Of a stretch of DNA of 19,125 nucleotides, positions 7,174 to 14,167 are shown one piece after another; the stretch's first letter is position 1, and each line of letters begins with the position of its first letter. The DNA is from Planctomycetota bacterium (GTDB lineage Bacteria; Planctomycetota; Phycisphaerae; UBA1845), in contig JADFRH010000010.1 in NCBI GenBank assembly GCA_022561415.1, positions 1 to 19,125 of the forward strand, read 5' to 3'. The notes beneath the pieces are model-generated. The model did not search any database, was not told the DNA's origin, and worked only from the letters and a program-made list of their open reading frames with translations. The translations under genes were made by a program, and so were the position numbers.

Positions 7174-7394
7174 ACTGCCTTATCTGCAAACAAGGGCAAA
7201 CGAAGCCCGGACACACAAGCGTGACGATGCAGCGCGGCGCATGCACCGTGATTTTCAAGGATGTCCCCGCCGATATCTGCGAAAACTGTAGCGAATACTA
7301 CGTCAGCGAAACCGTTACGCGAGAGCTGCTACGAAGGGCCGAGGTTGCAGCACAAAACGGAGCCGAGGTCGAGATTCTCAGTTACGCCGCCTAG
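7170..7394 (+). CDS. YgiT-type zinc-finger protein, probable antitoxin
   Basis: A 74-aa protein corresponding to the N-terminal zinc-binding half of MqsA/YgiT. The two CxxC pairs are present: C3-x2-C6 (MNCLICKQG) and C36-x2-C39 (DICENCSEYYV), separated by the usual beta hairpin (HTSVTMQRGACTVIFKDVPA). The helix VTRELLRRAEVAAQNG follows. The HTH DNA-binding half of MqsA is absent, as in many short family members. It overlaps the DUF4258 stop by 4 bp and has its own SD, AGAGGA, 5 nt before ATG. A perfect TATAAT (7126-7131) lies about 40 bp upstream inside the toxin gene, but without a convincing -35 box. Confidence 0.8.
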   Translation: MNCLICKQGQTKPGHTSVTMQRGACTVIFKDVPADICENCSEYYVSETVTRELLRRAEVAAQNGAEVEILSYAA

Positions 7395-7466
7395 GTCGGA
7401 GGCGTCGGAGATCACGAAAGCGCCAGGCTCCGTTCGTAGGACCATTCCCCGTCGGATATCAAGAGC

Positions 7467-9551
7467 ATGAACCCAATCGCAATGACCGTCTTGCTTGCCA
7501 TCGGATGGGGCGCGTTTTTCTACTCCATACGGCGGCGGTGGAAGCTGATGCTGGTCGGAGTGGCCGAGCCCCGCTTCGACCGTCCGGTCGAGAGGGCTCG
7601 ATTGACCGTCAAGTACGCCCTGGCCCAGATGCGCATGGGGCGATACCCGCTGGCCGGGTTCGCCCACATGCTGATCTTTTCCGGTTTTCTCGTCTTGCTG
7701 CTCCGCACGCTGATCCTCTGGGGTCGCGGCTACGACGAGTCGTTTAGCTTCTGGATTTTCTCCACCGACACCTATCTCGGCCAGACCTATTCGTTCTTCA
7801 AAGACTTTTTCGCGGTCATGGTGATTCTCGGTACGCTGGTCTTCGTCTACTACCGCGTTATCAAGCGCCCGACGCGCATGACGCTCAGCACTGAGGGGCT
7901 AGTCATACTCGGCATCATTCTGGCGATGATGGTGGCGGACATTGTCTACGATGGGGCGGGGCTTGTTCTCAGGGCTCGTGAGGCCTCCGTGGCCACACCG
8001 TTTCTCGTCTGCGAGCCGGCCGGCTCAGTCGCAGCCAGTACGATCGACGGGCTGCCGGACGGCGCGCTTACGCTGCTCAAACACGTGGGCTTCTGGACGC
8101 ATTCCGCGCTCGTATTGATCTTTCTGAACCTGCTGCCGTACTCAAAGCACTTCCACATCATCACGGCTATCCCCAACGTCTACTTTCAGCGGCTTGATCC
8201 GCCGGGCATGCTACCGAACTTGGAAGATATCGAGGGCAAGCTCGAACGCGAGGAAACGCTGGGCATCAAGCGCATCGACCAGTTCTCCTGGAAGTCGATC
8301 ATGGACTTCTACACCTGCACCGAGTGCGGTCGATGCAGCGACTTCTGCCCGGCCACCAAGACCGGCAAGAAACTCTCGCCCAAGCACTTCACGCTCGACC
8401 TCCGCGACTTTCTCTACAAGCACGAAGAGGCACTCGTGTCATCCAAGGCGAAGGGAAACGGATCCGAGCCGCGCCCGTCAGGAAGCGGCTCTTCCGAGCT
8501 GCAAGCGCCCGGCGCCGACGGCAACCCGCTCGAACACCTCAAAGACCTGGTCGACGGCGTGATCGACCCCGAGGTTCTCTGGGCCTGCACCACCTGCCGC
8601 GCGTGCGAACAGGAATGCCCGGTGTTCATCACCTTCGTCGACAAGATCGTGGACATGCGCCGCTACCTCGTGCAGGAGCGCGGCGAGTTTCCCAAGGAGC
8701 TGCAAACGGCATTTCGCGGGCTGGAATCAAGCGGCAACCCCTGGTCCTTCCCGACCGAGGATCGCGACAAATGGGCCGAGGGGCTCAACATCAAGAGGCT
8801 CACCGATCATCCCGACGCGGAAGTGCTTTTCTGGATCGGTTGCGCACCCGCCTTTGACGAGCGGGCCAAGAAGGTGACACGAGCCACGGCGCAGCTTATG
8901 CAAAAGGCCGGTATTGATTTCGCGATTCTCGGCAACGAAGAAACTTGCACGGGCGACCCGGCCCGCCGCGCGGGTAACGAATACCTGTTCCAAACGTTCG
9001 CCCGGCAAAACGTCGAGACCCTCAACGGCCACGGCGTAGACAAAAAGAAGATCATCACCACCTGCCCGCACTGCTTCAACACGCTGCTAAACGAATACCC
9101 CGACTTCGGCGGCAAGTACGAGGTCGTTCACCACTCGACGTTCCTGGCCGACCTGGTCAAGCGCGGCAAGCTCAAGCCGACCAAACGAATCGATAAGAAA
9201 GTGGTCTACCACGACTCGTGCTACCTCGGGCGATACAACGAAGTCTACGACGCCCCGCGCGACGTGCTCAGAAGCATCCCCGGTCTGACCGTGCTCGAAC
9301 CGAAGGAGACGCGCGATCGCGGCATGTGCTGCGGCGCGGGCGGCGCCCAGATGTTCAAGGAGGAAGAGCCTGGCGATGAGCGGGTCAACATGGTTCGCAC
9401 CAAGCAACTCCTCGACACCAAGCCCGACGCGGTCAGCAGCGCCTGCCCCTTCTGCATGCGCATGCTGACCGATGGCTTGGCCGGCCACGACCGGGAAGAG
9501 TTGCCCCAACTCGACATCGCGGAGATACTGTTGGACGCCATTGAGGCATAA
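7467..9551 (+). CDS. Membrane Fe-S oxidoreductase, probable ETF:menaquinone oxidoreductase (HdrD/DUF224-like)
   Basis: A 694-aa protein with three parts. Residues 1-230 hold about five membrane helices (near 3-20, 65-85, 113-131, 142-161, 204-223), with His residues (H67, H206, H211, H228, H230) like the b-heme nitrate reductase gamma subunit. Residues 284-384 carry two 4Fe-4S motifs (C284, C287, C290, C294; C374, C377, C380, C384), separated by a low-complexity Ser/Gly linker (325-355). Residues 455-665 hold two HdrD-type CCG domains: the first is degenerate (C459, CTGDPARRAG at 494, C533, C536), the second complete (C585, C621-C622, C660, C663). Related proteins encoded beside etfAB are proposed to pass ETF electrons to menaquinone. 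Here it lies downstream of etfBA but separated by the TA-like pair. The SD is weak. Confidence 0.88.
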   Translation: MNPIAMTVLLAIGWGAFFYSIRRRWKLMLVGVAEPRFDRPVERARLTVKYALAQMRMGRYPLAGFAHMLIFSGFLVLLLRTLILWGRGYDESFSFWIFSTDTYLGQTYSFFKDFFAVMVILGTLVFVYYRVIKRPTRMTLSTEGLVILGIILAMMVADIVYDGAGLVLRAREASVATPFLVCEPAGSVAASTIDGLPDGALTLLKHVGFWTHSALVLIFLNLLPYSKHFHIITAIPNVYFQRLDPPGMLPNLEDIEGKLEREETLGIKRIDQFSWKSIMDFYTCTECGRCSDFCPATKTGKKLSPKHFTLDLRDFLYKHEEALVSSKAKGNGSEPRPSGSGSSELQAPGADGNPLEHLKDLVDGVIDPEVLWACTTCRACEQECPVFITFVDKIVDMRRYLVQERGEFPKELQTAFRGLESSGNPWSFPTEDRDKWAEGLNIKRLTDHPDAEVLFWIGCAPAFDERAKKVTRATAQLMQKAGIDFAILGNEETCTGDPARRAGNEYLFQTFARQNVETLNGHGVDKKKIITTCPHCFNTLLNEYPDFGGKYEVVHHSTFLADLVKRGKLKPTKRIDKKVVYHDSCYLGRYNEVYDAPRDVLRSIPGLTVLEPKETRDRGMCCGAGGAQMFKEEEPGDERVNMVRTKQLLDTKPDAVSSACPFCMRMLTDGLAGHDREELPQLDIAEILLDAIEA

Positions 9552-9591
9552 AAGGCGGCAGGCGACTTTATCTTGCGGTCGTCGCGTTGAA

Positions 9592-11559
9592 CTAGCCCGA
9601 TCGATGAGGCGCGGGGGCATCAGGCGAACCATAAAGTAGCCTGACCCCTTTCTTCCCGAGCTGGATCTTCGGCACGACGCGGTAGACACGACTCGCGGGG
9701 ACGCCGGGGCGGCGCGATTTGTTCGTGTTGTCGCTGATCAGTTCGATCGGCAGGTCGTCATCCCAGTCGGCCGGCCAGGGCTCCTGAACGAACACGTACT
9801 CCACACGGTTTGCCCGAAGTGCATGCGCGTTCAACCCGCGCGGGCAGAGCTTCGTCCGCCACACCCCGCCGCCGATCACCGTGTTACTCAGCTTCCTACC
9901 CAGCAGTGGATAATTGTAGCCTGGGTCGGCCGTGTTGACGATGCGCGAGCCGGGCGGCAGTTCATCGATCGCGGACGGAATCCCGTAATACAGCGCCCGG
10001 TCCCAGACGTCGTTCTTGATGCGCGTGGCAATCGTTCGAGCCGGCTTCGCAGTCGCGATCAATCCCGTCACGACGAAGGCGACCACGGCCAGGGTCCAGA
10101 CTCCCTTTGGGAATCGTGCCATGAGCCGGTCGATCAGCACGCCCGACACAACGATCGCCAACAGAAGCTGTGGCAACACGAATCGCAGCATCTCTCGAAA
10201 CACCGTCATGTTCAGCACGACGCCGGTCAAAGCCACGCCCGTAAAGATGAACAACCATCGCCCGGGCGGGCCGCGAAGCGGCACCGAAGATTTCAGTAAC
10301 AGGCCCAGCCCGACCGCGAGTAGCCCGAGCGGCACGAACGCGGTGTACGCCGCACCCAATCCGTTGTTCACGCTATAGGGATAACCCGTTCCGGAATACT
10401 TCGTCTCGCGCCAGGGATAGTTCCACCACCGCGATATTTTTTCGCTCATCGACCGTCTGGGAAAAATGTCGTCGGCCGTGAGACCCGGCAGTAGGGTCGT
10501 GCCGCCGACCTCCACACCGAGCGGATACACCGGGTTGCCGGCCTGAACGGTTCCACGAACGAACCAGAAGCCCGAGCAGGCAAGGGACGCGGCCCCGAAG
10601 AGCAGCAGGTTGCGAACAGCGCTTCTTCGGTCGTGCGAACTTTCGCGCGAGCGAATCCATTCGACGGCCATAGCCACGACCGCCAACATCGTGACCATGA
10701 CCAGAAACGTCGTCTTGCTCCCGAGGGCGACGCCGGCCGCAAGACCGGCCAGCACCAACATCCCATGGCGGCGCGACGGATCGGAAGCCCGCACCGCCCA
10801 AGTCAGCGCAAGCAGCGCCGAGAGCCATGCCGAGGCCGCATAGAGATCGATGTAGCCGGAGAAGCTCTGAAACATTACGATCGGGACACTTAGCGCAATG
10901 CACGCGGTCAGCTTGGCGCCGGCTTCGCTTACGTTGATCGAACGAGCCAGACCATAGATCGCGAGTGCGACCAGGGCGGCTTTGGGAAGATGGACGAACG
11001 GGAAGAGCGACTCGAGCTTCGCAAACGCCAGCAGGAACGGCACGATCATGCCGTTTTCCGGGTGCGATAGGTAGTTGAAGCCGACAACGAGATCGAGGCG
11101 CTGCTCGTGCATCCACCGAACGGCCACCGGCAGATGATAGTACAGCGCGTCGTAGCCCATCGGGTATCGCGTCAACGCATCTACGAAAAAGACGACGTAT
11201 GCTCCAGCGAGCACGGCGAATGCGACCCACAGGCCGAGTGGAGTTCGATCGGCGACGTGGCGCGGAGGCGAAGCTTCGGGCGTAAAGGTCTCAGCTCGCG
11301 TCGTGCGACGATGGGCAAGCCACGCCACAAGGGCGAAGATCGCCGCGACCGGCTCGGGCGTTACGACGCCTTGTCCGGTTGCCAGCGCGATCAGCGCCAT
11401 CACGTGTACGGAAAGAATCAGACCGGCGGTGGGCACAATGCAGGCGAGAGCCCATTGACTCGCTTGCTCCACCACACCGAGCGCGCGACACAAGCGCCGG
11501 CCGATCCGCCACGCAACGCACCAGGTGACGGCGATCATGGTTAGCGATATGAGGTGCAT
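9592..11559 (-). CDS. Polytopic membrane protein, GT-C glycosyltransferase-like
   Basis: A protein of about 655 aa with a dozen or so hydrophobic segments and a soluble C-terminal part of about 130 residues. The first lumenal loop has RYPMGYDALYYHLPVAVRWM (D137), resembling the Asp-containing loop near the first helix of ArnT/PMT-type GT-C glycosyltransferases, followed by FNYLSHPENG. GT-C enzymes transfer sugars from lipid-phosphate donors to lipids, proteins or glycans outside the membrane. The family match here is by architecture and this loop only, so donor and acceptor are unknown. ATG 11559 is chosen; TTG 11568 is in frame and neither has a clear SD. The stop codon of the small membrane protein lies 18 bp upstream, so the two are probably cotranscribed. 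It converges on the Fe-S oxidoreductase gene, with 40 bp between. Confidence 0.7.
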   Translation of the reverse strand: MHLISLTMIAVTWCVAWRIGRRLCRALGVVEQASQWALACIVPTAGLILSVHVMALIALATGQGVVTPEPVAAIFALVAWLAHRRTTRAETFTPEASPPRHVADRTPLGLWVAFAVLAGAYVVFFVDALTRYPMGYDALYYHLPVAVRWMHEQRLDLVVGFNYLSHPENGMIVPFLLAFAKLESLFPFVHLPKAALVALAIYGLARSINVSEAGAKLTACIALSVPIVMFQSFSGYIDLYAASAWLSALLALTWAVRASDPSRRHGMLVLAGLAAGVALGSKTTFLVMVTMLAVVAMAVEWIRSRESSHDRRSAVRNLLLFGAASLACSGFWFVRGTVQAGNPVYPLGVEVGGTTLLPGLTADDIFPRRSMSEKISRWWNYPWRETKYSGTGYPYSVNNGLGAAYTAFVPLGLLAVGLGLLLKSSVPLRGPPGRWLFIFTGVALTGVVLNMTVFREMLRFVLPQLLLAIVVSGVLIDRLMARFPKGVWTLAVVAFVVTGLIATAKPARTIATRIKNDVWDRALYYGIPSAIDELPPGSRIVNTADPGYNYPLLGRKLSNTVIGGGVWRTKLCPRGLNAHALRANRVEYVFVQEPWPADWDDDLPIELISDNTNKSRRPGVPASRVYRVVPKIQLGKKGVRLLYGSPDAPAPHRSG

Positions 11560-11577
11560 GGCGTGCAAAACGAACGT

Positions 11578-11820
11578 CTACTTCGTGGCAGGGAGTTGGG
11601 CCAGCAGGCGCCCGAATGCCCGGACGGATTCACTGCAGACGAGGTAGGTCACGAGGCTGGCGATACAGAGTGCCAACCAGAGTCGGTCGCGAAGCGGTGA
11701 TGTATGTAGGAGGCGACTTAGCATGGCAAACCCCGGCCGCAACTTCTGCGCCCACGGTTCTATCGGACGGACGGATCGGCGATCGTAGCTATCCACGCGG
11801 CCCCCCGCTATCGAATCCAT
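11578..11820 (-). CDS. Small single-helix membrane protein, 80 aa
   Basis: No family is recognised. The protein has a polar, basic N-terminal half (MDSIAGGRVDSYDRRSVRPIE) and one hydrophobic helix near residues 47-62 (LWLALCIASLVTYLV), then a short tail ending QLPATK. ATG 11820 has GAGG 7 nt upstream. An in-frame GTG at 11871 would give 97 aa but lacks an SD. It lies just upstream of the GT-C-like gene on the same strand. A stable hairpin covers part of its SD (see 11823-11850). Its reality rests on the start site, position and hydrophobic segment only. Confidence 0.4.
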   Translation of the reverse strand: MDSIAGGRVDSYDRRSVRPIEPWAQKLRPGFAMLSRLLHTSPLRDRLWLALCIASLVTYLVCSESVRAFGRLLAQLPATK

Positions 11821-11822
11821 GA

Positions 11823-11850
11823 GAGGGCCTCGACGTAAGTCGAGATCCTC
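11823..11850. promoter_or_regulatory. Hairpin over the ribosome-binding site of the 80-aa gene
   Basis: CTCGAC (11829-11834) and GTCGAG (11839-11844) form a perfect stem with a 4-nt loop, extended by GAGG/CCTC after a mismatch and a G-T pair. On the minus strand the GAGG ribosome site of the small membrane protein falls in this stem, which could limit translation. Read on the plus strand the loop is GTAA and TTTGACTTT follows, resembling a terminator, but no plus-strand gene ends here. Both readings are inference. Confidence 0.4.
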
Positions 11851-11966
11851 TTTGACTTTACGACGATTCACAAAGTCGCGGACGTGGGTTCATATCGGGT
11901 GTCGTCGTATCGAACGCGCGATGTTTTCGGGCGGGGCGTCGCCTGAAGAGATTTTCCGTCGGTTTC

Positions 11967-11995
11967 TTGCGTGGAGGGCTAACGAATCGTAGATT
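11967..11995 (+). promoter_or_regulatory. Candidate promoter for the riboswitch transcript
   Basis: TTGCGT (11967-11972), a 17-nt spacer and TAGATT (11990-11995) have 3/6 and 4/6 matches to the consensus. Transcription would start near 12002, just before the conserved riboswitch core, which makes the position convincing although the boxes are weak. Confidence 0.4.
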
Positions 11996-12001
11996 TAGAG
12001 T

Positions 12002-12090
12002 GTTTACTCCGTGGGCAAACCATCCGTAAGGGTGGGACGCAAAGCCTCGAGTCCTGATATCCATCGGGATTGTCGGGCTGCACAACGATC
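12002..12090 (+). ncRNA. Cyclic di-GMP-I riboswitch (GEMM-I)
   Basis: The core consensus of the GEMM-I aptamer is present in order. GGGCAAACC (12013-12021) overlaps the P2 hairpin CCATCC-GTAA-GGGTGG (12020-12035), with its GNRA tetraloop. GGGACGCAAAGCC follows (12034-12046), then a 9-bp second hairpin AGTCCTGAT/ATCGGGATT with loop ATCC (12050-12071), and the 3' core GTCGGGCTGC (12072-12081). By alignment with the V. cholerae Vc2 aptamer the ligand-contacting G20 (12014, G) and A47 (12041, A) are kept; G rather than A at position 20 argues for c-di-GMP over cGAMP. The outer P1 stem is not clear and the ends are approximate. The ATG of the secreted protein at 12250 is about 160 nt downstream on the same strand. 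The switch direction cannot be read off. Confidence 0.85.
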
Positions 12091-12249
12091 CATCATGGGC
12101 CGTTGGAGAGTTGACGCCCACTTTGTCCAATTCTAACGCGTAGGCAGCGGTACCGCTGGTTAAGTCGGCGAAGCATGTCGGCTGGAATCTGTTGCGCGAA
12201 CAGTGCTTGGCTTGGCGGAGCCGCCACGGCTCCTAATGAAGGGGACTGG
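12091..12249 (+). promoter_or_regulatory. Riboswitch expression platform / long leader with hairpins
   Basis: This leader joins the aptamer to the secreted-protein gene. It holds the perfect palindrome CAGCGGTACCGCTG (12145-12158) and a hairpin GGAGCC-GCCAC-GGCTCC (12217-12233) that ends 7 bp before the ribosome site GAAGGGGA (12239-12246). GCAGC in the palindrome can also pair with the GCTGC at the 3' edge of the aptamer, a possible alternative fold. Neither hairpin has a T-run, so control of translation seems likelier than termination. No gene is seen in 11872-12249. Confidence 0.4.
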
Positions 12250-13731
12250 ATGAAAAGGAACAAATGCAGGGCGGTCGTTGCACTCGGTTTGATGTGGCTT
12301 GCCGCAAGTCAATCGGCCTGGGGCCAGGGGTTCGTCGTCATCAGCGGCGATGACGCGGACGATTGGGGCCATTGCGGCGGCGACCTTTGCGGGAACCTCT
12401 TCCCCAACCTGTTCGACGAAGCCATCGCCCAGTCCCGATCGGGGGGCTACGGCATCGTGGCGATTGGCGTGAACTCGCTTGAGTGGTATGGCTACAAGCC
12501 GAACTATGCCCTCATCAGCCTCAATGACTGGAATTCCCTCGGGCCGAACAGGCCCGTCACGCATGCCCGGACGGAGGAAGAGATCGCCGCGGTCAACTTT
12601 GCCGATTTCGCGATGATCTACATTCCATCAAGCTTCTACCACACCACGGGCGGCATCACCACAACGCAGATCGCCGCACTGAACCTGCGGCAGGCTGACG
12701 TGCAACATTTCGTGAACGAGCTAGGCGGTTCACTCATAGCGTTGACCGAGGCCCGTACGCCCGGTGGATGGGGCTGGCTTCCGGTTCCCCTCACCACTCG
12801 GGACGCATACTTCTCCGAGTCGATCGTCCAGCCCGACCTGCTCTCGCTCTCGCCCGCGACCACCTCGGACAACCTGAGCCACTGCTGTTTCCACAACGTC
12901 TTTACCGGTCCCGCCGGCTATTCCGGTTTGAGGGTGCTCGCCGTTGCCGGCTCCGACGCGTTGCCCGAAGACCAGGGGCTGCCCGTTTTCCTCGGCGGCG
13001 CCGGCACGGTTCTCTCGGCCGAGGTCTGCGATGACGGTATGGACAACGATGGCGACGGCCTCATCGACTGCCTCGACCCGGACTGCGAGGGTGCAAACAA
13101 CTGCTTCGAGATCATCTGCATGAACGGCGTCGACGACGACAACGACGGCATTGTCGATTGCGATGACCCCGACTGCGCCGAGGCCCTCAACTGCCATGAG
13201 AGCGACTGTACCAATGGCATCGATGACGACGGTAACGGGTTCACCGACTGCGACGATGACCAGTGCGCCGACGATGACGCGTGCGACGTCGCGCCGGTTC
13301 CACCCTTTGGTGGTCCCGGCAGCCCGCCGGACTGCTCCGGTGCGAGGGCCAGCCAGGAGTTCCTCTGGCCGCCCAATCACAGATTCCACGCGATCACCAT
13401 AGGCGGCGTCGTCGATCCCGACGGTGACACGGTCACCATAACGATTGAGTCGATTTTTCAGGATGAGCCCGTTCGCAAACGTGGCGGCGGCTCCGGGAAA
13501 TCCTCGCCAGACGGCGACGGCGTCGGCACCGACACGGCCTCCCTAAGGGCCGAGCGCGAGGCCGATCCCGGGGCGCTGGGCAACGGACGCGTTTACCACG
13601 TCGACTTCCGCGCCGACGACGGTAGGGGCGGGAGCTGCACCGGTACGGTCTACGTCTGCGTCGGCCACGATCAACGGGCCACCGGCGTTTGCGCCGACGA
13701 GGGTCCGCTCTACGATTCCACCCAACCTTAG
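12250..13731 (+). CDS. Secreted protein with Cys-rich acidic metal-binding repeats, under c-di-GMP riboswitch control
   Basis: A 493-aa exported protein. Residues 1-24 form a signal peptide (MKRNKCRAVVALGLMWLAAS..., cleavage after AWG/Q). Residues 25-255 form an alpha/beta domain starting FVVISGDDADDWGHCGGDLCG, of a type I have seen in other exported proteins but cannot name. From about residue 258 come three Cys-rich repeats of the form C-x-G-x-D-(N/D)-D-x-(D/N)-G-x-x-(D)-C-x-D-x-x-C: CDDGMDNDGDGLIDCLDPDC, CMNGVDDDNDGIVDCDDPDC, CTNGIDDDGNGFTDCDDDQC. They resemble the putative metal-binding motif of secreted myxobacterial proteins, and Ca2+ is the likely ligand. A C-terminal beta domain (EFLWPPNHRFHAITIGGV ... 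GRVYHVDFRADDGRGGSCTG) resembles Ig-like domains of surface proteins. There is no anchor at the C-terminus. ATG 12250 has the strong SD GAAGGGGA; an upstream in-frame ATG at 12175 lacks one. Confidence 0.85.
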   Translation: MKRNKCRAVVALGLMWLAASQSAWGQGFVVISGDDADDWGHCGGDLCGNLFPNLFDEAIAQSRSGGYGIVAIGVNSLEWYGYKPNYALISLNDWNSLGPNRPVTHARTEEEIAAVNFADFAMIYIPSSFYHTTGGITTTQIAALNLRQADVQHFVNELGGSLIALTEARTPGGWGWLPVPLTTRDAYFSESIVQPDLLSLSPATTSDNLSHCCFHNVFTGPAGYSGLRVLAVAGSDALPEDQGLPVFLGGAGTVLSAEVCDDGMDNDGDGLIDCLDPDCEGANNCFEIICMNGVDDDNDGIVDCDDPDCAEALNCHESDCTNGIDDDGNGFTDCDDDQCADDDACDVAPVPPFGGPGSPPDCSGARASQEFLWPPNHRFHAITIGGVVDPDGDTVTITIESIFQDEPVRKRGGGSGKSSPDGDGVGTDTASLRAEREADPGALGNGRVYHVDFRADDGRGGSCTGTVYVCVGHDQRATGVCADEGPLYDSTQP

Positions 13732-13757
13732 GCTCCAGCTGCGAAACATTGCACAAC

Positions 13758-13787
13758 AAAGGGGATCCGACACACGGGCACCCCTTT
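13758..13787 (+). terminator. Possible terminator after the secreted-protein gene
   Basis: AAAGGGG (13758-13764) and CCCCTTT (13781-13787) form a 7-bp stem with a 16-nt loop, 27 bp after the stop codon. The sequence after it (CGTCGTTCTC) has several T residues but no continuous run, so the call is weak. Confidence 0.35.
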
Positions 13788-13813
13788 CGTCGTTCTCACC
13801 CCCTGGGGTGTCA

Positions 13814-14086
13814 TTACTCGGCCCATCCCAAACCGGAGTGAGTTGTTTCGAGTCGGAGCTGGGACAGCGGCTTGATGCGCCCCTCGAGCATGTCAATCGA
13901 CGCGTGGCAGCTTCGAACGGAGGGTCGGGCCGGCTCGGTGACGATGGCCCCGTCGTACGTGACGGTGATTGAACTTCGAGCGACCGCACGAAGCTGAACC
14001 GGAATTCGTCTCGCCTGACGACCGGTCTCGTGTCACGTTTTCTGGGCTTCTTTCCTCGTTGGGCCGACGGAACCGACACACCTCAT
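13814..14086 (-). pseudogene. Coding-like minus-strand frame with an internal TGA
   Basis: The 436-bp gap between the secreted-protein gene and the ACAD-like gene contains a minus-strand frame that reads like protein. From ATG 14086 it runs 17 codons to a TGA (14035-14033), then continues open for 72 codons to TAA at 13814. The second part contains PVQLRAVARSSITVTYDG, then GAIVTEPARPSVRSCHASID and MLEGRIKPLSQLRLETTHSG, with high third-position GC across residues 35-75. After the TGA there is no normal start codon before the internal Met. An overlapping minus frame (GTG 14079) also looks coding-like over its first 35 codons, so a frameshift is an alternative to the nonsense change. No family is recognised. 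It may be a decayed gene, a sequencing error or chance. Confidence 0.25.
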
Positions 14087-14167
14087 TTCACGGATTCCGT
14101 TTGATGCCCCTGCTCTGTTGCCTATGACCATCCTCGCTATCATGTCGGCTCGCGCTGTACACGGTGC

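Noticed and set aside
11858..12130. 90-aa minus-strand ORF in the gap before the secreted-protein gene
   Set aside because: It lies antisense to the riboswitch aptamer, whose conserved elements explain the sequence. Its composition is not protein-like and it has no ribosome site.
14033..14035. Selenocysteine readthrough at the in-frame TGA
   Set aside because: I see no SECIS-like hairpin directly after the TGA, and there is no family match that would place a Cys or Sec there.
13543..14079. 178-aa minus-strand ORF overlapping the end of the secreted-protein gene
   Set aside because: Most of it is antisense to a well-supported gene and is Arg/Pro/Ser-rich. Only its first 35 codons look coding-like, and these are discussed with the 13814-14086 stretch.
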